A stretch of 64,000 nt of DNA from Pseudomonas sp. DY-1 (GCF_003626975.1 NZ_CP032616.1:5308001-5372000); one strand, 5' to 3'. Positions 9,903-18,221 are shown, counted from the stretch's first letter. The notes: generated by a model from the letters alone, not told the origin. Made by a program: numbers and translations.

Positions 9903-10135
9903 CGTGTATCTCCTTGCAACCGGGTGCCCGCCCGGGTAGGGCTGTGGCACATCACGCAGCGCCGGGGTGGTGGGCTGCGCAAAAAAAGAGGCAAGGATTA
10001 TTCCGTTTTTTCAACAAAGCGCCAGCGTGAAGGATGACTGGCGGGTCGTAGCGCGCTTTCCGTGGCCTGCGGCCAATTGGAATCCCCGCCGCAAGGTTTA
10101 AACTGCGTGAATCTTTCCCCTGACGATTGCCTGCC

Positions 10136-11083
10136 ATGACCGAATCCGGTGCATCCCTCGCATCCCGCGCCCTGAAACAGGAAGAACTCTTCCCGATTCG
10201 GGAAGTTTCGCGCCTGACGGGCGTTAACCCGGTCACCCTGCGGGCCTGGGAACGGCGCTACGGGCTGATCCAGCCGACGCGCACCGACAGCGGTCACCGC
10301 CTCTATTCAATGGCGGATGTCGAGGCGGTGCGCAGCATCCTCGCCTGGATCGAGCGCGGCGTCTCGGTGAGCAAGGTGGGCAAGCTGCTGGCCCGTAGCC
10401 ACGCGGCGAAGGTGCCGGTGGCGCCGGTTCACCACGAAGCGGCCGCAGGGGAGTGGAGCGAGCGGCGCGCCCAGGTGCACAAGGCCTTGTCCACCCTGGA
10501 CGAGGCGGAGCTGGAACGGGTCTACGGCCAGGTGTTCTCCACCTATCCCCTGCATGTGGCCTTCGCCGATGTGCTGATGCCGGTCTGGCAGGCACTGTTG
10601 CTGCGCCAGGATGAGTTCGGCCGTGGCAGCGAGTGGGTCTTTTTCGACAGCTTTCTCCGCGCCCGCGTCCTGCAGCGTCTGCAACTGGCCCGCAGTGGCC
10701 AACAGCAGCGCGTGCTGCTGGCGCCGTTGCCAGGGCAGGGGCGTGAACTGGAGCTGCTGGTGGCCGGCCTGTTGCTTGGCAGCAGCGAGGTGGCCGTCAG
10801 CGTGCTTGGCCTGGGCCAGCCGCTGGCCGAGCTGGAGATGGTTTGCGGCAAGCTGCAGCCCCAGGCCATGGTGCTGTTCTCCAACCAGCCGCCGGACGAT
10901 GACCTTGGCCAGCAACTCACCCGGCTGGCCCAGGGCCTGGACTGTCCTCTGGCCCTGGCCGGCGATACCTCCGACCTGATGAGCGAGGAGCTCGACGGCA
11001 CGCCCGTCGCCTGCCTCGGCAGCGAGGGACGACTGATGCAGCGGCGCCTGCGGCAGTTCCTTTCCGGTCACCTGGATACCTGA
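10136..11083 (+). CDS. MerR-family regulator with degenerate B12-binding-like domain (class II LitR type)
   Basis: 315 residues from ATG 10136 (an in-frame TTG at 10127 is possible). Residues ~20-90 are a MerR winged helix: EVSRLTGVNPVTLRAWERRY, then SGHRLYSMADVEAV. The remaining 220 residues follow the four-helix plus Rossmann layout of CarH/LitR photoreceptors, ending in an ANQPPDDDL-like and AGDTSDL turn. The cobalamin-contact histidines are not there: the helix reads WVFFDSFLR where CarH has EH, and PGQGRELELL replaces the ExHxxG loop. Such B12-free class II LitR proteins in P. putida respond to blue light through a LOV protein, and a LOV gene faces this one. It probably controls DNA-repair or pterin genes. 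Confidence 0.8.
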   Translation: MTESGASLASRALKQEELFPIREVSRLTGVNPVTLRAWERRYGLIQPTRTDSGHRLYSMADVEAVRSILAWIERGVSVSKVGKLLARSHAAKVPVAPVHHEAAAGEWSERRAQVHKALSTLDEAELERVYGQVFSTYPLHVAFADVLMPVWQALLLRQDEFGRGSEWVFFDSFLRARVLQRLQLARSGQQQRVLLAPLPGQGRELELLVAGLLLGSSEVAVSVLGLGQPLAELEMVCGKLQPQAMVLFSNQPPDDDLGQQLTRLAQGLDCPLALAGDTSDLMSEELDGTPVACLGSEGRLMQRRLRQFLSGHLDT

Positions 11084-11197
11084 AGCTGCTTTCGCCCGTC
11101 TTTCGCCGAATTCATCGAGGCTAAGGCTGCTGGCCGGCTAGCGGCCCGACACGCTGCGCTTCAAGCGACCGTTCGGCAGGAAGAGTCCAGCAACCCC

Positions 11198-11255
11198 TTG
11201 CTGGCGTGCTGATCAAATTCTATACAATAACTTGTACATAAATTTGTTTTGTACA
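11198..11255 (+). promoter_or_regulatory. Promoter and MerR-type dyads between the LitR-like and LOV genes
   Basis: TTGCTG (11198-11203), 17 bases, TATACA (11221-11226) makes a fair sigma-70 promoter reading right. TATACAA-N4-TTGTACA (11221-11238) is an 18-base near-palindrome, the usual size of MerR operators, and a second TTGTACA lies at 11249-11255. Both flanking genes end here, so the promoter serves neither directly. A terminator follows at 11271. Confidence 0.5.
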
Positions 11256-11270
11256 GATTTTGTCTGCGCT

Positions 11271-11316
11271 ACCGGTGGCCGATTTGTTCACCCTTCTTGG
11301 GCTACCGGTTTTTTTC
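11271..11316 (+). terminator. Terminator between the LitR-like and LOV genes
   Basis: ACCGGTGGC (11271-11279) pairs with GCTACCGGT (11301-11309), one G-U included, followed by seven T. It ends the LitR-like gene's transcript and any RNA started at the upstream promoter. The T tract runs into the last codon of the opposing LOV gene. Confidence 0.75.
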
Positions 11317-11761
11317 AGCCTTTCAAGGCCGCCAGCTCGGCCTTGAGGCTGGCCAACTCCGCTTCCAGTTCACGCACCCGCTGACGAGCTTCCACCTGTT
11401 CGGTGACATCTTTCTGGATGCCGATGAAGTAGGTGAGTTGGTCGGACTCGTTCAGAACCGGGGTAATCGACAGCTCGTTCCAGAAGGGACTGCCGTCCTT
11501 GCGGTAGTTACGTAGGATCTGCCGGCTCGGCTGGCCATTGCGGATCGCCTGGCGAATGGCGGCCAGGCCCAGCTGGTTGCGGTCCTTGCCCTGGAGGAAA
11601 CGACAGTCCTGATAAAGGATTTCGTCGCGGGAGTAACCGGTCAGGCGTTCGAAGGCGGCATTGGCATAAATCAGGATATTGTCTTCGCCTTCCTGCTCGG
11701 CGACCACGATGCCATCGTTGGAGGCGTCTATTACCAGTTGCAGCAGCTTGGCATTGATCAT
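11315..11761 (-). CDS. Short LOV blue-light photoreceptor
   Basis: 148 residues, nearly all one LOV (PAS) domain with a C-terminal helix and no output domain. Cys53 in YQDCRFLQGKDRNQ is the flavin-adduct cysteine; the FMN-contact asparagines and glutamine appear in NYRKDGSPFWNELSITPV and YFIGIQKDVTEQ. It closely resembles the P. putida short LOV proteins SB1/SB2. The last 25 residues (VRELEAELASLKAELAALKG) form a heptad coiled coil, likely the dimer or partner contact. Light-driven FMN-cysteine adduct formation would change its interaction with a partner, most simply the facing LitR-like regulator. Confidence 0.93.
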   Translation of the reverse strand: MINAKLLQLVIDASNDGIVVAEQEGEDNILIYANAAFERLTGYSRDEILYQDCRFLQGKDRNQLGLAAIRQAIRNGQPSRQILRNYRKDGSPFWNELSITPVLNESDQLTYFIGIQKDVTEQVEARQRVRELEAELASLKAELAALKG

Positions 11762-11864
11762 TTTTTCGGCTCGTTCGACCTGACCGGAAGCAGTCTAAGG
11801 CATCCTGCGCCCGCTGCCAGTTGCGGCATAATGCGCGGCATTTCGCCCCAGACTCGGAGTACCC

Positions 11865-12314
11865 ATGAAAGTCGCCATCCTGTCCGGCTCGGTCTACGGC
11901 ACCGCCGAAGAAGTCGCCCGTCACGCAGAAAAGCTGTTCAAGGCCGCCGGCCTCGACGCTCACTACTTGCCGCGGGTGAGCCTGGACGACCTGATCGCCT
12001 TCGACCCCGAGGCGCTGCTTACTGTGACCGCCACCACGGGCATGGGCGAACTGCCGGACAACTTGCTGCCCCTCTACGCCGAGCTGCGCGACCGCCTGCC
12101 CAACTGGCGTGGCCGCGCTGGCGCCATCCTCGCCCTGGGCGATTCCAGCTACGACCTGTTCTGCGGCGGCGGCGAGATGATGCGCGAACTCTATGCCGAA
12201 CTGGGCCTGCGTGAAGTGGTGGAGATGCAGCGCCTGGATGCCAGCGAAACCGTCACGCCGGAACTGGATGCCGAGCCCTGGCTGAACAGTGTCGTCGTTG
12301 CGCTGAAAGCCTGA
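11865..12314 (+). CDS. Flavodoxin
   Basis: 149 residues with the FMN phosphate loop SGSVYGTAEEVA at 7-18, the TATTGMGELPDN loop near 57, and LGDSSYDLFCGGG near 92: a complete short-chain flavodoxin. It carries single electrons between reductases and acceptors. The gene is divergent from the LOV gene (103 bases between) and overlaps the next gene by one base, so the two are translated together. The electron partners are not visible here. Confidence 0.9.
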   Translation: MKVAILSGSVYGTAEEVARHAEKLFKAAGLDAHYLPRVSLDDLIAFDPEALLTVTATTGMGELPDNLLPLYAELRDRLPNWRGRAGAILALGDSSYDLFCGGGEMMRELYAELGLREVVEMQRLDASETVTPELDAEPWLNSVVVALKA

Positions 12315-12772
12315 TGCATCCGCGCGCTGAACAGCTGATCCGCGAACTGCAACTGCTGCCGCACCCGGAGGGAGGTTTCTACCGCCGGGTGTTCGAGTCG
12401 GCCATCACCCTGCCAGGTGGCCGAGCGGCATCGTCAGCCATTTTCTTCCTGTTGCCGCAGGGCGGCGTGAGCCGCTGGCACCGGGTGGATGCCGACGAGA
12501 TCTGGCACTTCTATGAAGGCGAACCGCTGGAACTGCTGGTTGCCGATTCTCCGGAAGAGGTTCGCCGGGAAATCCTCGGCCCGGTCGCGGAGGGCAGCCT
12601 GCCCCAGCGTTCCGTACCCGCCCACGCCTGGCAGGCCGCCCGCGCCCTCGGCGCCTATACCCTGGTGGGCTGCAATGTGGCGCCAGGCTTCGAGTTCGCC
12701 GGCTTCCGCCTGCTGGCAGACGATCCGCAGGCGCAGCAGGACTGGCCGTTGCTGGATCGCGAACTGCTCTGA
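12314..12772 (+). CDS. Cupin superfamily protein (DUF985)
   Basis: 152 residues of the DUF985 cupin: LQLLPHPEGGFYRRVFES at the start, SRWHRVDADEIWHFYEGEPL carrying the metal-type His/Glu, and VPAHAWQAA with a further His. Eukaryotic and bacterial members are small beta-barrels of unknown substrate, sometimes described as sugar-epimerase-like. Coupled to the flavodoxin by a TGATG overlap, so an oxidation or isomerisation partner of the flavodoxin is conceivable but not shown. Confidence 0.85.
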   Translation: MHPRAEQLIRELQLLPHPEGGFYRRVFESAITLPGGRAASSAIFFLLPQGGVSRWHRVDADEIWHFYEGEPLELLVADSPEEVRREILGPVAEGSLPQRSVPAHAWQAARALGAYTLVGCNVAPGFEFAGFRLLADDPQAQQDWPLLDRELL

Positions 12773-12825
12773 ACCTGCCTTGCTTGTGCTGTGGAAGATT
12801 CCCTGTCAGTCAGCCGCAGCGTACT

Positions 12826-12916
12826 CGCAGGTTGGTCCGAGCCCACGAGGCCCAACGCGGCAAGGCACAGGAGCCGCAGCGTTGGGTTTCGCTGCGCTCT
12901 ACGCCAACCTACGAAA
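12826..12916. repeat. Intergenic repeat with GTTGGG / CCCAAC arms
   Basis: GCAGGTTGGTCCGAGCC begins it, GCGTTGGGTTTCGC lies in the middle and GCCAACCTACG ends it. A close copy sits at 36384-36476 (GTAGGTTGGGCTGAG to GCCAACCTACGG). It is a foldable extragenic repeat between the cupin and LysR genes. Confidence 0.6.
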
Positions 12917-12927
12917 AACTCCGCGCC

Positions 12928-13827
12928 CTATAAGGTTTCGTCTCGCCCCAGCGGCGAATATTCCCGCAACAGCTCCAGCCACGCCTGTGCGGCCCGTGAC
13001 AGGTAGGCGCCGCGTCGCCAGACGAAGGCGATGTCCCAGCGCAGGTCCGGTTCGCGCAGCGGAACCAGGCGCAGGCCAGGACGTTGCAGCGGGCGGGCGA
13101 CGATGCGCGGAAGCAGCACCACACCCTGACCAGCAGCCACCAGCGCGGCGAGGAAATCTGCCTGGCCACTTCGGCCCACTTCGCGCGGAGTGAAGCCGGC
13201 CTGGCGGCAGGCCAGCAGCAATCGGTCATTGAGGGTGAAGCTCTGCTGGTAGAGCAGGAACGGCGAGTCGGCCAATTGCGCAAGGGCAAGGCTTGTCTCG
13301 CCTACCAGCGGATGGCTCTCGGGTACGAGGACATCCAGTGGTTCGTTGCAGAAGGGCTGGTACTCCAGCACCGGATCGCTGGGCGTCAGGCTGCCAGCCA
13401 GTTCGAGTTCCCCCTGCAGCAGCGCCTCTTCCATCAGCTTGCTGCCGCCTTCCTGCAAGCGCACCACGATGTTCGGGTAGCGCCGTCGGTATTCGGCGAA
13501 CAATTCGGCGAACAGCACTTCACCGCCCAGCAGCGGCAACCCCAGGCGCAGTTCACCCCGGCGCAGCTGGCTGAGGTCATCCAGCTCGCTATGCAGGTCC
13601 TGGCGCTGGCGCAGCATGTCTTCGGCGTGGCGCAGCACCACGGCTCCGGCGTCGGTCAGGCGCAGATGCGGGCCACTTCGCTCCAGCAACTGTACGCCCA
13701 GCCGCTGTTCAAGCTGGGCCACCTGTTTGCTGACGGTGGATTGGGTGGCATGCAGGGTTTTGCCGGCCTGGGTGAAGCCGCCCTGACGGACGACCTCTAC
13801 GAAGCTGCGTAACTGGCGGAATTCCAT
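12928..13827 (-). CDS. LysR-family transcriptional regulator
   Basis: 299 residues: a classic N-terminal helix-turn-helix (LRSFVEVVRQGGFTQAGKTLHATQSTVSKQVAQLE, residues ~5-39) and a periplasmic-binding-like effector domain. The gene is divergent from lrgAB with 96 bases between, the usual arrangement for a LysR protein that controls its neighbour, as CidR does for cidABC in Firmicutes. The inducer is unknown; for CidR relatives it is linked to acetate or overflow metabolism. Confidence 0.9.
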   Translation of the reverse strand: MEFRQLRSFVEVVRQGGFTQAGKTLHATQSTVSKQVAQLEQRLGVQLLERSGPHLRLTDAGAVVLRHAEDMLRQRQDLHSELDDLSQLRRGELRLGLPLLGGEVLFAELFAEYRRRYPNIVVRLQEGGSKLMEEALLQGELELAGSLTPSDPVLEYQPFCNEPLDVLVPESHPLVGETSLALAQLADSPFLLYQQSFTLNDRLLLACRQAGFTPREVGRSGQADFLAALVAAGQGVVLLPRIVARPLQRPGLRLVPLREPDLRWDIAFVWRRGAYLSRAAQAWLELLREYSPLGRDETL

Positions 13828-13831
13828 GGCT

Positions 13832-13867
13832 ATTCCAATATCGAATGGCTACAAGTCGAATAATTCG
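13832..13867. promoter_or_regulatory. LysR-type operator dyads between the regulator and lrgA
   Basis: ATTCCAATATCGAAT (13832-13846) holds a T-N11-A LysR core with ATTC/GAAT arms, and CGAATAATTCG (13857-13867) is a perfect palindrome. Both lie in the divergent 96-base region, where a LysR recognition and activation site pair would be expected. Confidence 0.5.
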
Positions 13868-13923
13868 CTTTTGGGATGATAGGCGCGGACCTAAGCTGGC
13901 CACCAGTACCGAGGGTCACCGCC

Positions 13924-14310
13924 ATGAACCGTTCCCGCCTGCTCCATATCACTCGCCTCGCCGCCGAACTCGTCGTTCTCCTGGGTCTCTACGCCCTGGG
14001 CGGCAAACTGGCGACGGTGCTGGGTTGGCCGATTCCCGGTGGCGTGATCGGCCTCGGCCTGCTGTTGTCGGCCTTTGCCACCGGCTGGGTAAAGCCCGCG
14101 GCGCTGCAACTGGGTGCCGGACTGCTGATGGCCGAGATGCTGCTGTTCTTCATTCCGGCCCTGATGAGCCTGCTGGACTACGGAGCGCTGCTGCGCGCGG
14201 ACGGACTGCGCATACTTCTGGTGATCGGCGCCAGCACCCTGCTGGTCATGCTGGCCACCGCGCTGACGGTTGAATTCGTTTGCCGCTGGAGGGTGCGCCA
14301 TGAACATTGA
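13924..14310 (+). CDS. lrgA: CidA/LrgA family holin-like membrane protein
   Basis: 128 residues with four hydrophobic helices; the family core GGKLATVLGWPIPGGVIGLGLLL and the LFFIPALMSLLDY stretch are clear. LrgA/CidA proteins behave like holins in Staphylococcus and are also implicated in pyruvate or by-product transport. The start at 13924 sits in front of the first hydrophobic segment with GAGG about ten bases upstream; the longer frame to 13876 crosses the operator region. It overlaps lrgB by 11 bases. Confidence 0.9.
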   Translation: MNRSRLLHITRLAAELVVLLGLYALGGKLATVLGWPIPGGVIGLGLLLSAFATGWVKPAALQLGAGLLMAEMLLFFIPALMSLLDYGALLRADGLRILLVIGASTLLVMLATALTVEFVCRWRVRHEH

Positions 14311-14986
14311 GCCCATGTCCTGGTTCTGGCTGGCGCTGACGCTCATCGGCTACCTGGCCAGCCGCTGGATGTACCGGCGCACCGGCCGCTACCTGCTGTC
14401 GCCGCTGATCTTCGTGCCCGCGCTGCTGCTCGTCGTGGCCGTTCCGCTACACACCGCCTACGCCGAGTACGCCGGGGCAACCCACTGGCTGATGTTGCTG
14501 CTGGGCCCGGCTACCGTGGCCTTCGCCGTGCCCATCTGGCAACAGCGCACCTTGCTTGCCCGTCATTGGGCGGCGCTGCTTCTGGGCATGCTGGCCGGGA
14601 GCGCGGTCGCTATTGCCAGCTCCTGGTGGCTGGCCAATGCCCTGGCGTTGGAGTCCGAGGTGAGCCTGTCGCTGGTGCCGCGTTCCATCACCACGCCCTT
14701 CGCCATGCCGGTGGCCCAGGACCTGGGCGGCGTGCCCGAGCTGACGGCGGTCTTCGTCATGCTCACCGGGGTATTCGGCGCGCTCGCCGGCAGCCTGCTG
14801 ATCCGCTGGCTGCCCCTGCGCAGTGCGCTGGCCCGCGGTGCGTTGTTCGGCGTTGGCGCTCACGGCGCGGGCGTCAGCCGGGCCCAGGAAGTGGGCCGCG
14901 AAGAGGGCACCGTGGCCGGTCTTGTGATGGTCCTTATGGGCCTGCTCAATCTGTTCGCCGCGCCATTGGTGGCATCGCTGATCTGA
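14300..14986 (+). CDS. lrgB: LrgB family membrane protein
   Basis: 228 residues with about seven hydrophobic helices. The LrgB signatures are present: SVTLSLVPRSITTPFAM type (VSLSLVPRSITTPFAMPVAQ), GGVPELTAVFVMLTGVFGALAG and GAHGAGVSRAQEVGREEG. LrgB works with LrgA; in plants and bacteria the pair can move glycolate/glycerate or pyruvate. GGAGGG lies seven bases before the ATG at 14300, which is inside the lrgA end, so the pair is translationally coupled. Confidence 0.9.
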   Translation: MNIEPMSWFWLALTLIGYLASRWMYRRTGRYLLSPLIFVPALLLVVAVPLHTAYAEYAGATHWLMLLLGPATVAFAVPIWQQRTLLARHWAALLLGMLAGSAVAIASSWWLANALALESEVSLSLVPRSITTPFAMPVAQDLGGVPELTAVFVMLTGVFGALAGSLLIRWLPLRSALARGALFGVGAHGAGVSRAQEVGREEGTVAGLVMVLMGLLNLFAAPLVASLI

Positions 14987-15080
14987 CTCGCAAGGCCATT
15001 AAGCTGGCTGCCAAGGCGACTATCGCCGCGGCAGCCCATGGCTAGACTCCTCGCACACATAACAACAACGAGGTTTCGCC

Positions 15081-15863
15081 ATGACAGCCGCCCAAGCTCT
15101 CCCGTCACTCAACCTCAAGGACCAGGTGTCCGCAGCCGAATGGCAGACCCGTGTCGATCTGGCCGCCTGCTACCGCCTGATCGCCCTGTACGGCTGGGAC
15201 GACCTGATCTTCACCCACATCTCCGCCAAGGTTCCCGGCACCGAGGATTTCCTGATCAACCCCTACGGGCTGATGTTCCATGAGATCACCGCGTCCAGCC
15301 TGGTGAAGATCGACCTGGCCGGCAACAAGCTGATGGACAGCCCCTACGACATCAATCCGGCCGGCTACACCATCCACAGCGCGGTGCACGAAGTACGCCC
15401 GGATGTGGGCTGCGTGCTGCACATCCATACCGCCGCTGGTATCGCCGTGTCGGCGCAGAAGCAGGGTCTGCTGCCGCTGTCTCAGCAATCGCTGTTCGTC
15501 CTCGCCAGCCTCGCCTACCACGGCTACGAAGGCGTCGCACTGAACCACGATGAGAAAGCCCGCCTGCAGGCCGACCTCGGTCAGGCCAACTTCATGATCC
15601 TGCCCAACCACGGCCTGCTCACCGCCTTTGGCAGCATCGCCGACGCCTTCCTCGGCATGTTCACCCTGCAGCGCGCCTGCGAAATCCAGGTGATGGCCCA
15701 GTCCGGTGGTGGTGAGCTCATCCATATCCCGCAGCAGATTCTCGACGGCGCCAGTGCAATGATCGCCGGGGTGATGAAAAGCTCCACCGGCATGGGCGGT
15801 GCCTTGCCCTGGCCAGCCCTGCTGCGCAAGCTCGATCAGCAGTTCCCCGGTTATGCCCAGTAA
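15081..15863 (+). CDS. Class II aldolase/adducin family protein
   Basis: 260 residues of the class II aldolase fold. The zinc-site histidines are visible in GCVLHIHTAAGIAVSAQ and MILPNHGLLTAFGS. Named enzymes of the fold act on fuculose or ribulose phosphates, but this longer adducin-like type (FTHISAKVPGTEDFLINPYG) rarely has a known substrate. A GAGG ribosome site precedes the ATG. The following hydrolase starts inside its last codons, so both make one operon. Confidence 0.88.
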   Translation: MTAAQALPSLNLKDQVSAAEWQTRVDLAACYRLIALYGWDDLIFTHISAKVPGTEDFLINPYGLMFHEITASSLVKIDLAGNKLMDSPYDINPAGYTIHSAVHEVRPDVGCVLHIHTAAGIAVSAQKQGLLPLSQQSLFVLASLAYHGYEGVALNHDEKARLQADLGQANFMILPNHGLLTAFGSIADAFLGMFTLQRACEIQVMAQSGGGELIHIPQQILDGASAMIAGVMKSSTGMGGALPWPALLRKLDQQFPGYAQ

Positions 15864-16737
15864 AGGCCTGTCCGGCATTTGCCTGGGCGACTGGCGCGCC
15901 CAGGCGAGGGACATGGACTTCCGGGGCCAGCGCATTCGCTACTGGACGGCAGGGGAGGGCGAGCCGCTGTTGCTGATACACGGCTTTCCCACCGCCTCCT
16001 GGGATTGGCACTACCTCTGGGCGCCGCTGGCCAGGCGCTTTCGCGTCATCGCCTGCGACATGCTCGGCTTCGGTTATTCGGCCAAGCCCCGCGGCCATGA
16101 CTACCGCCTGTTGGAGCAGGCGGACCTCAAGCAGGCGCTGCTCGCCCATCTGGACGTAACCGGGCCAGTGCATCTGCTCGCTCATGACTACGGCGACAGC
16201 GTCGCCCAGGAGCTGCTGGCGCGGCACCACGAAGGGCGTTTCAACCTGGCCAGCTGCGTCTTCCTCAATGGCGGCCTGTTTCCGGAAACCCACCGGCCGG
16301 TGCTGGTGCAGAAACTGCTGCTGAGCCCCATCGGTGGGCTGGTCGGGCGGTTGTTCTCCCGCCGCAAGCTGGCCGCCAGCTTCGCCCAGGTGTTCGGGCC
16401 ATACACCCAACGCAGTGAAGCGGAGCTGGATGATTTCTGGCGACTTATCGCCGAGCAGGATGGCCCAGCGGTCATGCACCGGCTGATCCACTACATCCCT
16501 GAGCGTCGCCAACAGCGTGACCGCTGGGTGGCGGCCATGCAGAAGGGCGGTGTGCCGCTGCAGGTGATCGATGGTGCGGTGGACCCCATCTCCGGTGCGC
16601 ACATGGTCGCGCGTTATCGGGAGCTGATTCCGGACGCCAATACCGTGTTGCTCGAAGGTATTGGCCACTATCCACAGACAGAGGCGCCGGAACAGGTGCT
16701 GGAGCACTTCCTGGCGTTTCATGATCGAGGCCGATAG
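15853..16737 (+). CDS. Alpha/beta hydrolase, epoxide hydrolase-like
   Basis: 294 residues from an ATG at 15853 that overlaps the aldolase stop (an ATG at 15913 is possible). The oxyanion motif HGFP is near residue 41 and the nucleophile elbow reads LLAHDYGDSVA, with Asp as nucleophile as in epoxide hydrolases and haloalkane dehalogenases. The catalytic His is in EGIGHYPQTEAPEQV near the end. Two cap-domain tyrosines typical of epoxide hydrolases cannot be confirmed, so the substrate remains open. Confidence 0.85.
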   Translation: MPSKGLSGICLGDWRAQARDMDFRGQRIRYWTAGEGEPLLLIHGFPTASWDWHYLWAPLARRFRVIACDMLGFGYSAKPRGHDYRLLEQADLKQALLAHLDVTGPVHLLAHDYGDSVAQELLARHHEGRFNLASCVFLNGGLFPETHRPVLVQKLLLSPIGGLVGRLFSRRKLAASFAQVFGPYTQRSEAELDDFWRLIAEQDGPAVMHRLIHYIPERRQQRDRWVAAMQKGGVPLQVIDGAVDPISGAHMVARYRELIPDANTVLLEGIGHYPQTEAPEQVLEHFLAFHDRGR

Positions 16738-16857
16738 CGGCATTTCCCACAGACGAATCGGACTTGCTCGCCTCCAGTTGCTGGCGGCGTAGCACTAGCA
16801 TTTCCGGCCTCATCCATTGGCCGGGCACGGGTTGCCCGGCGCCATCGAGGCTCGATC

Positions 16858-17109
16858 ATGCTGTTCCGTTTCCTGGTGTTCCTCTATCCCGTCATTCGTA
16901 ACCTGGGACCGGCTGCCGCCGCCCTGCTGCTCATCGCCGGCATCAGCCTGATTGGTTACGCGGTACTGCGCCAGCCCGGCTGGTGGAGCTGGCTCGCCGC
17001 CGGCGCTTGCCTGCTGGGCGCCGGGCTGCTGGCGCTGCTCTGCCACAGCTATCACTGGTGGTTGTTCAAACTGCGGCCGCACGGTTGCCTGTTCATTCCC
17101 ATCAAGTAG
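16858..17109 (+). CDS. Small hypothetical membrane protein
   Basis: 83 residues: an N-terminal hydrophobic hairpin (PAAAALLLIAGISLIGYAVL and WWSWLAAGACLLGAGLLALL) followed by HSYHWWLFKLRPHG, a His/Trp-rich amphipathic end. No family recognised. It follows the hydrolase by 120 bases and precedes the SDR by 104 bases on the same strand; a gene of this size at this place is also known in P. aeruginosa. Confidence 0.7.
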   Translation: MLFRFLVFLYPVIRNLGPAAAALLLIAGISLIGYAVLRQPGWWSWLAAGACLLGAGLLALLCHSYHWWLFKLRPHGCLFIPIK

Positions 17110-17213
17110 CGTTGCCCTTATCGGGCACCATTCATGGCGGCTCCGATTCTTGTGGGTCCGGTTGAGCTGCCGGAGACTCGGCGGATACCCAGGCGTGCCG
17201 AGGAGCCCAGCCA

Positions 17214-18125
17214 ATGAGCGATGCAATCCGCTTCCAAGACAAAGTCGTAATCGTCACCGGCGCCGGTGGTGGCCTTGGCCGCGCCCACGCGCTGAATTTC
17301 GCCCGGCACGGCGCCCGGGTGGTGGTCAACGACCTGGGTGGCAGCACCCACGGTGAGGGTGCCAACGCCTCGGCGGCCGACCGTGTGGTGGCGGAGATTC
17401 GCGAAGCCGGCGGCACCGCCGTGGCCAGCCATGACTCGGTGACCGATGGCGAGAAGATCGTCCAGGCCGCCCTCGATCACTTCGGCCGCGTCGATGTGGT
17501 GGTGAACAACGCCGGCATCCTGCGCGACAAGACCTTCCACAAGATGGAAGACGCCGACTGGGAGCTGGTCTACAAAGTCCATGTCGAAGGCGCCTACAAG
17601 GTCACTCGCGCCGCCTGGCCGCACCTGCGCGAGCAGAACTACGGCCGCGTCATCTTCACCTCGTCCACCTCGGGCATCTATGGCAACTTCGGCCAGTCCA
17701 ACTACGGCATGGCCAAGCTCGGCCTCTACGGCCTGACCCGCAACCTGGCCATCGAAGGCCGCAAGAACAACATCCTGGTCAACGCCATCGCCCCAACCGG
17801 TGGTACCCGCATGACCGAAGGGCTGATTCCACCGCAGGTGTTCGAACAGCTGAAGCCTGAACTGGTCAGCCCGCTGGTGGTATTCCTGGGCAGCGAGCAA
17901 TGCCAGGAAACTTCCGGCCTGTTCGAAGTCGGCGGTGGCTGGATCGGCAAGGTGCGCTGGGAGCGTAGCCTGGGCTTTGGCTTCGATCCCAAGGCCGGCT
18001 TCGACGCCGAGGACGTGGCGGCCAACTGGAAGACCATCTGCGACTTCGAAGGCGCCGCGCACCCGGCGGACAACGTCGAAGCCCTCCGCGAGATGATGGC
18101 CAACCTGCAGAAGTACGCCCTCTGA
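17214..18125 (+). CDS. Short-chain dehydrogenase, (3R)-hydroxyacyl-CoA dehydrogenase-like
   Basis: 303 residues. TGAGGGLGRAHA (16-27) binds NAD, NNAG follows at ~100, and the catalytic Ser-Tyr-Lys is in SNYGMAKLG. The sequence VVVNDLGGSTHGEG and FTSSTSGIYGNFGQSNYGMAK is that of the dehydrogenase domain of peroxisomal multifunctional enzyme 2, which oxidises (3R)-hydroxyacyl-CoA. The C-terminal 50 residues extend past the ordinary SDR end, as in that family. With an enoyl-CoA hydratase downstream it suggests acyl-CoA catabolism, though a terminator separates the two. Confidence 0.88.
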   Translation: MSDAIRFQDKVVIVTGAGGGLGRAHALNFARHGARVVVNDLGGSTHGEGANASAADRVVAEIREAGGTAVASHDSVTDGEKIVQAALDHFGRVDVVVNNAGILRDKTFHKMEDADWELVYKVHVEGAYKVTRAAWPHLREQNYGRVIFTSSTSGIYGNFGQSNYGMAKLGLYGLTRNLAIEGRKNNILVNAIAPTGGTRMTEGLIPPQVFEQLKPELVSPLVVFLGSEQCQETSGLFEVGGGWIGKVRWERSLGFGFDPKAGFDAEDVAANWKTICDFEGAAHPADNVEALREMMANLQKYAL

Positions 18126-18190
18126 TCCCGCCGTTCACCGGGGCAGTTCCGCCAGTGGGCTGAACATTCCTTCGGTGAAGCACTATGTTG

Positions 18191-18218
18191 AAGGCCGGCC
18201 TTGTTGCCGGCCTTTTTC
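18191..18218 (+). terminator. Terminator after the hydroxyacyl-CoA-type SDR
   Basis: AAGGCCGGC-CTTGTT-GCCGGCCTT followed by TTTC, 66 bases after the stop. Confidence 0.85.
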
Positions 18219-18221
18219 ATT

